Assembly: GCA_947588705.1 (NCBI GenBank)
Contig: CANPYT010000020.1
Location: forward strand, 1 to 33,549
From: an uncultured Acetatifactor sp.
GTDB lineage: Bacteria > Bacillota > Clostridia > Lachnospirales > Lachnospiraceae
Length of the DNA stretch: 33,549 nt
Direction: 5' to 3'
The position numbers and the translations under genes are program-made. The notes under the pieces were generated by a model. That model was given only the letters and a program-made list of their open reading frames with translations. It was not told where the DNA came from and made no database searches. Positions 32,329 to 33,549 of the stretch are shown piece after piece. Numbering within the stretch: position 1 is the first letter of the stretch; each line of letters opens with the position of its first letter.

Positions 32329-33549
32329 TCAATCTTCAAAGAGCTGCTGCAGCATAGAGACGCTGCTCTCAAAATCAAATTTTTCATCCGTCTCCTGACA
32401 GAGGAACTGATTCACCGCGTCGATCTTTGATATGGCGTAGTCGATGGCGGGATTGCTCCCGCTCTTGTAAGCGCCGATATTGATCAGGTCCTCCGCCTCG
32501 TTGTATGTAGCCAGCACCGTCTTCAGACGGCCCGCCGCCTGCTTATGCTCCCTGGCGGCGATCTGGCTCATACACCTGGAAATGCTCTGAAGGATGTCGA
32601 TGGCCGGATAATGGTTCTTGTGGGCCAGCTTCCTGTCCAGCATGATATGGCCGTCCAGGATGCTCCTGGCGGTATCGGTGATGGGTTCATTGAAGTCGTC
32701 GCCGTCCACCAGCACTGTGTAAAGCCCCGTGATAGAACCTTTTGCCGCCCGTCCCGCCCGTTCCAGAAGCTTTGGCATCTCGGAGTAGACGCTGGGCGGA
32801 TAGCCCCTGCTCACCGGCGGTTCCCCGCTGGCAAGCCCGATCTCCCTCTGCGCCATGGAAAAACGGGTCAGGGAGTCCATCATCAGCAGCACATCCTTCC
32901 CCTTATCCCGGAAATATTCCGCGATAGCCGTTGCGGTCTTTGCCGCTTTGTTCCGCTCCAGGGCCGGCCTGTCGGAGGTCGCCACCACCACCACGGACCG
33001 GCGCATACCTTCCTCCCCCAGGTCTCTCTCTATAAATTCCCGGACTTCACGTCCCCGCTCCCCGATCAGGGCGATCACGTTGATGTCCGCCTTGGTATTT
33101 CTCGCAAACATACCCATAAGCGTGGACTTCCCCACGCCGGATCCGGCAAAAATACCGATCCTCTGCCCCTTCCCCACAGTGATCAGGCCGTCAACCGCCT
33201 TCACGCCGAGAGGCAGGACTTCGTCGATGATCTCACGGCTCATGGGATCCGGAGGCGCCGCCTCCACCGGGTAAGACGCCCCGCTGACAGCAGAGCCATC
33301 CACCGGCCGCCCCAGTCCGTCCAGGGCCTTCCCCAGCAGGCTGTCGTCCACCTGCACCAAAAGGCGCTGGCCCGTGTTCTCCACAAGGCTTCCCAGGCCG
33401 ATGCCGTCCACGGAGTCATAGGGCATCAGCAGCGTCTTTTTGTCCCGGAAACCGACTACCTCCGCCATAATGGGCTTCGCTCCATCCCCCTCGGGGAAAA
33501 GCCTGCACACATCTCCCAGCCTGGCGTCCGGCCCGGCGGACTCGATGGT
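32329..33549 (-). CDS. fliI: Flagellar export ATPase FliI (start beyond window)
   Basis: 406 residues visible; the frame is open to the window edge, so roughly the first 20-35 residues are missing. Strong F1-beta-like ATPase: Walker A FAGSGVGKSTLMGMF, catalytic GERGREVREFI, Walker B LLMMDSLTRFSMAQRE and the arginine-bearing stretch PPVSRGYPPSVYSEMPKLLE. It energises flagellar protein export with FliJ at the membrane base. The C-terminus (INAVNQFLCQETDEKF region) is normal. Expected upstream partners fliH, fliG and fliF should lie just beyond the right edge. Confidence 0.97.
   Translation of the reverse strand, partial: TIESAGPDARLGDVCRLFPEGDGAKPIMAEVVGFRDKKTLLMPYDSVDGIGLGSLVENTGQRLLVQVDDSLLGKALDGLGRPVDGSAVSGASYPVEAAPPDPMSREIIDEVLPLGVKAVDGLITVGKGQRIGIFAGSGVGKSTLMGMFARNTKADINVIALIGERGREVREFIERDLGEEGMRRSVVVVATSDRPALERNKAAKTATAIAEYFRDKGKDVLLMMDSLTRFSMAQREIGLASGEPPVSRGYPPSVYSEMPKLLERAGRAAKGSITGLYTVLVDGDDFNEPITDTARSILDGHIMLDRKLAHKNHYPAIDILQSISRCMSQIAAREHKQAAGRLKTVLATYNEAEDLINIGAYKSGSNPAIDYAISKIDAVNQFLCQETDEKFDFESSVSMLQQLFED

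Noticed and set aside
1..33549. Mobile elements, phage genes, tRNA or rRNA genes
   Set aside because: None seen. All genes are intact housekeeping or motility genes in conserved order, and the intergenic segments show no tRNA-like cloverleaf or transposase fragments.

Overview
The window is a single long flagellar and chemotaxis (fla/che) operon. Every convincing gene lies on the minus strand, so transcription runs from the right edge (fliI, cut by the window) to the left edge. Gene order is fliI, fliJ, motE-like, fliK, flgD, a TIGR02530-type gene, flgE, swrD/flbD, motA, motB, fliL, fliM, fliY, cheY, fliO, fliP, fliQ, fliR, flhB, flhA, flhF, flhG, a PilZ gene, cheB, cheA, cheW, cheC, cheD, a small membrane protein, the sigma-28 gene, fapA, a 101-residue orphan, a SwrB-like gene, an MltG-like gene, then rpsB and tsf. 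This is close to the classic Bacillus subtilis fla/che order, including the swrB-rpsB-tsf end. FliY instead of FliN, CheC and CheD, SwrD and an in-operon sigma-28 all indicate a Firmicute. The GC-rich sequence, motAB inside the operon and the added fapA and orphan genes suggest a motile clostridium, most likely Lachnospiraceae. The family assignment is an inference.

Right part (about 25.5-33.5 kb) is the hook-building block: export ATPase FliI, its partner FliJ, a MotE/YlxF-like membrane protein, hook-length ruler FliK, hook cap FlgD, a small conserved flagellar-operon protein and hook protein FlgE. This block is unusually loose. Spacers of 215, 310 and 226 nt flank fliK, flgD and flgE, and they hold low-complexity or repeated DNA. 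FlgD carries what looks like an extra surface-protein-type helical module and an acidic tail.

Middle part (about 12-25.5 kb) holds the stator (MotA, MotB, FliL), switch (FliM, FliY with a Met-Gln-Pro repeat linker), CheY, the export gate (FliO, P, Q, R, FlhB, FlhA), the placement and number GTPase/ATPase pair FlhF and FlhG, and a c-di-GMP-type PilZ protein. Genes here are tightly packed, often with stop/start overlaps of 1 to 11 nt, which implies translational coupling.

Left part (about 2-12 kb) holds chemotaxis signalling (CheB, CheA, CheW, CheC, CheD), sigma-28 and several accessory genes of uncertain role. No cheR, cheV, flagellin, flgM or receptor gene is in the window. The fla operon ends at an intrinsic terminator whose loop doubles as the -35 of a strong-looking promoter for rpsB-tsf. 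The rpsB mRNA has a structured leader of about 140 nt, and tsf is followed by its own strong terminator. A 54-55 bp dispersed repeat occurs once after tsf and once after flgE.
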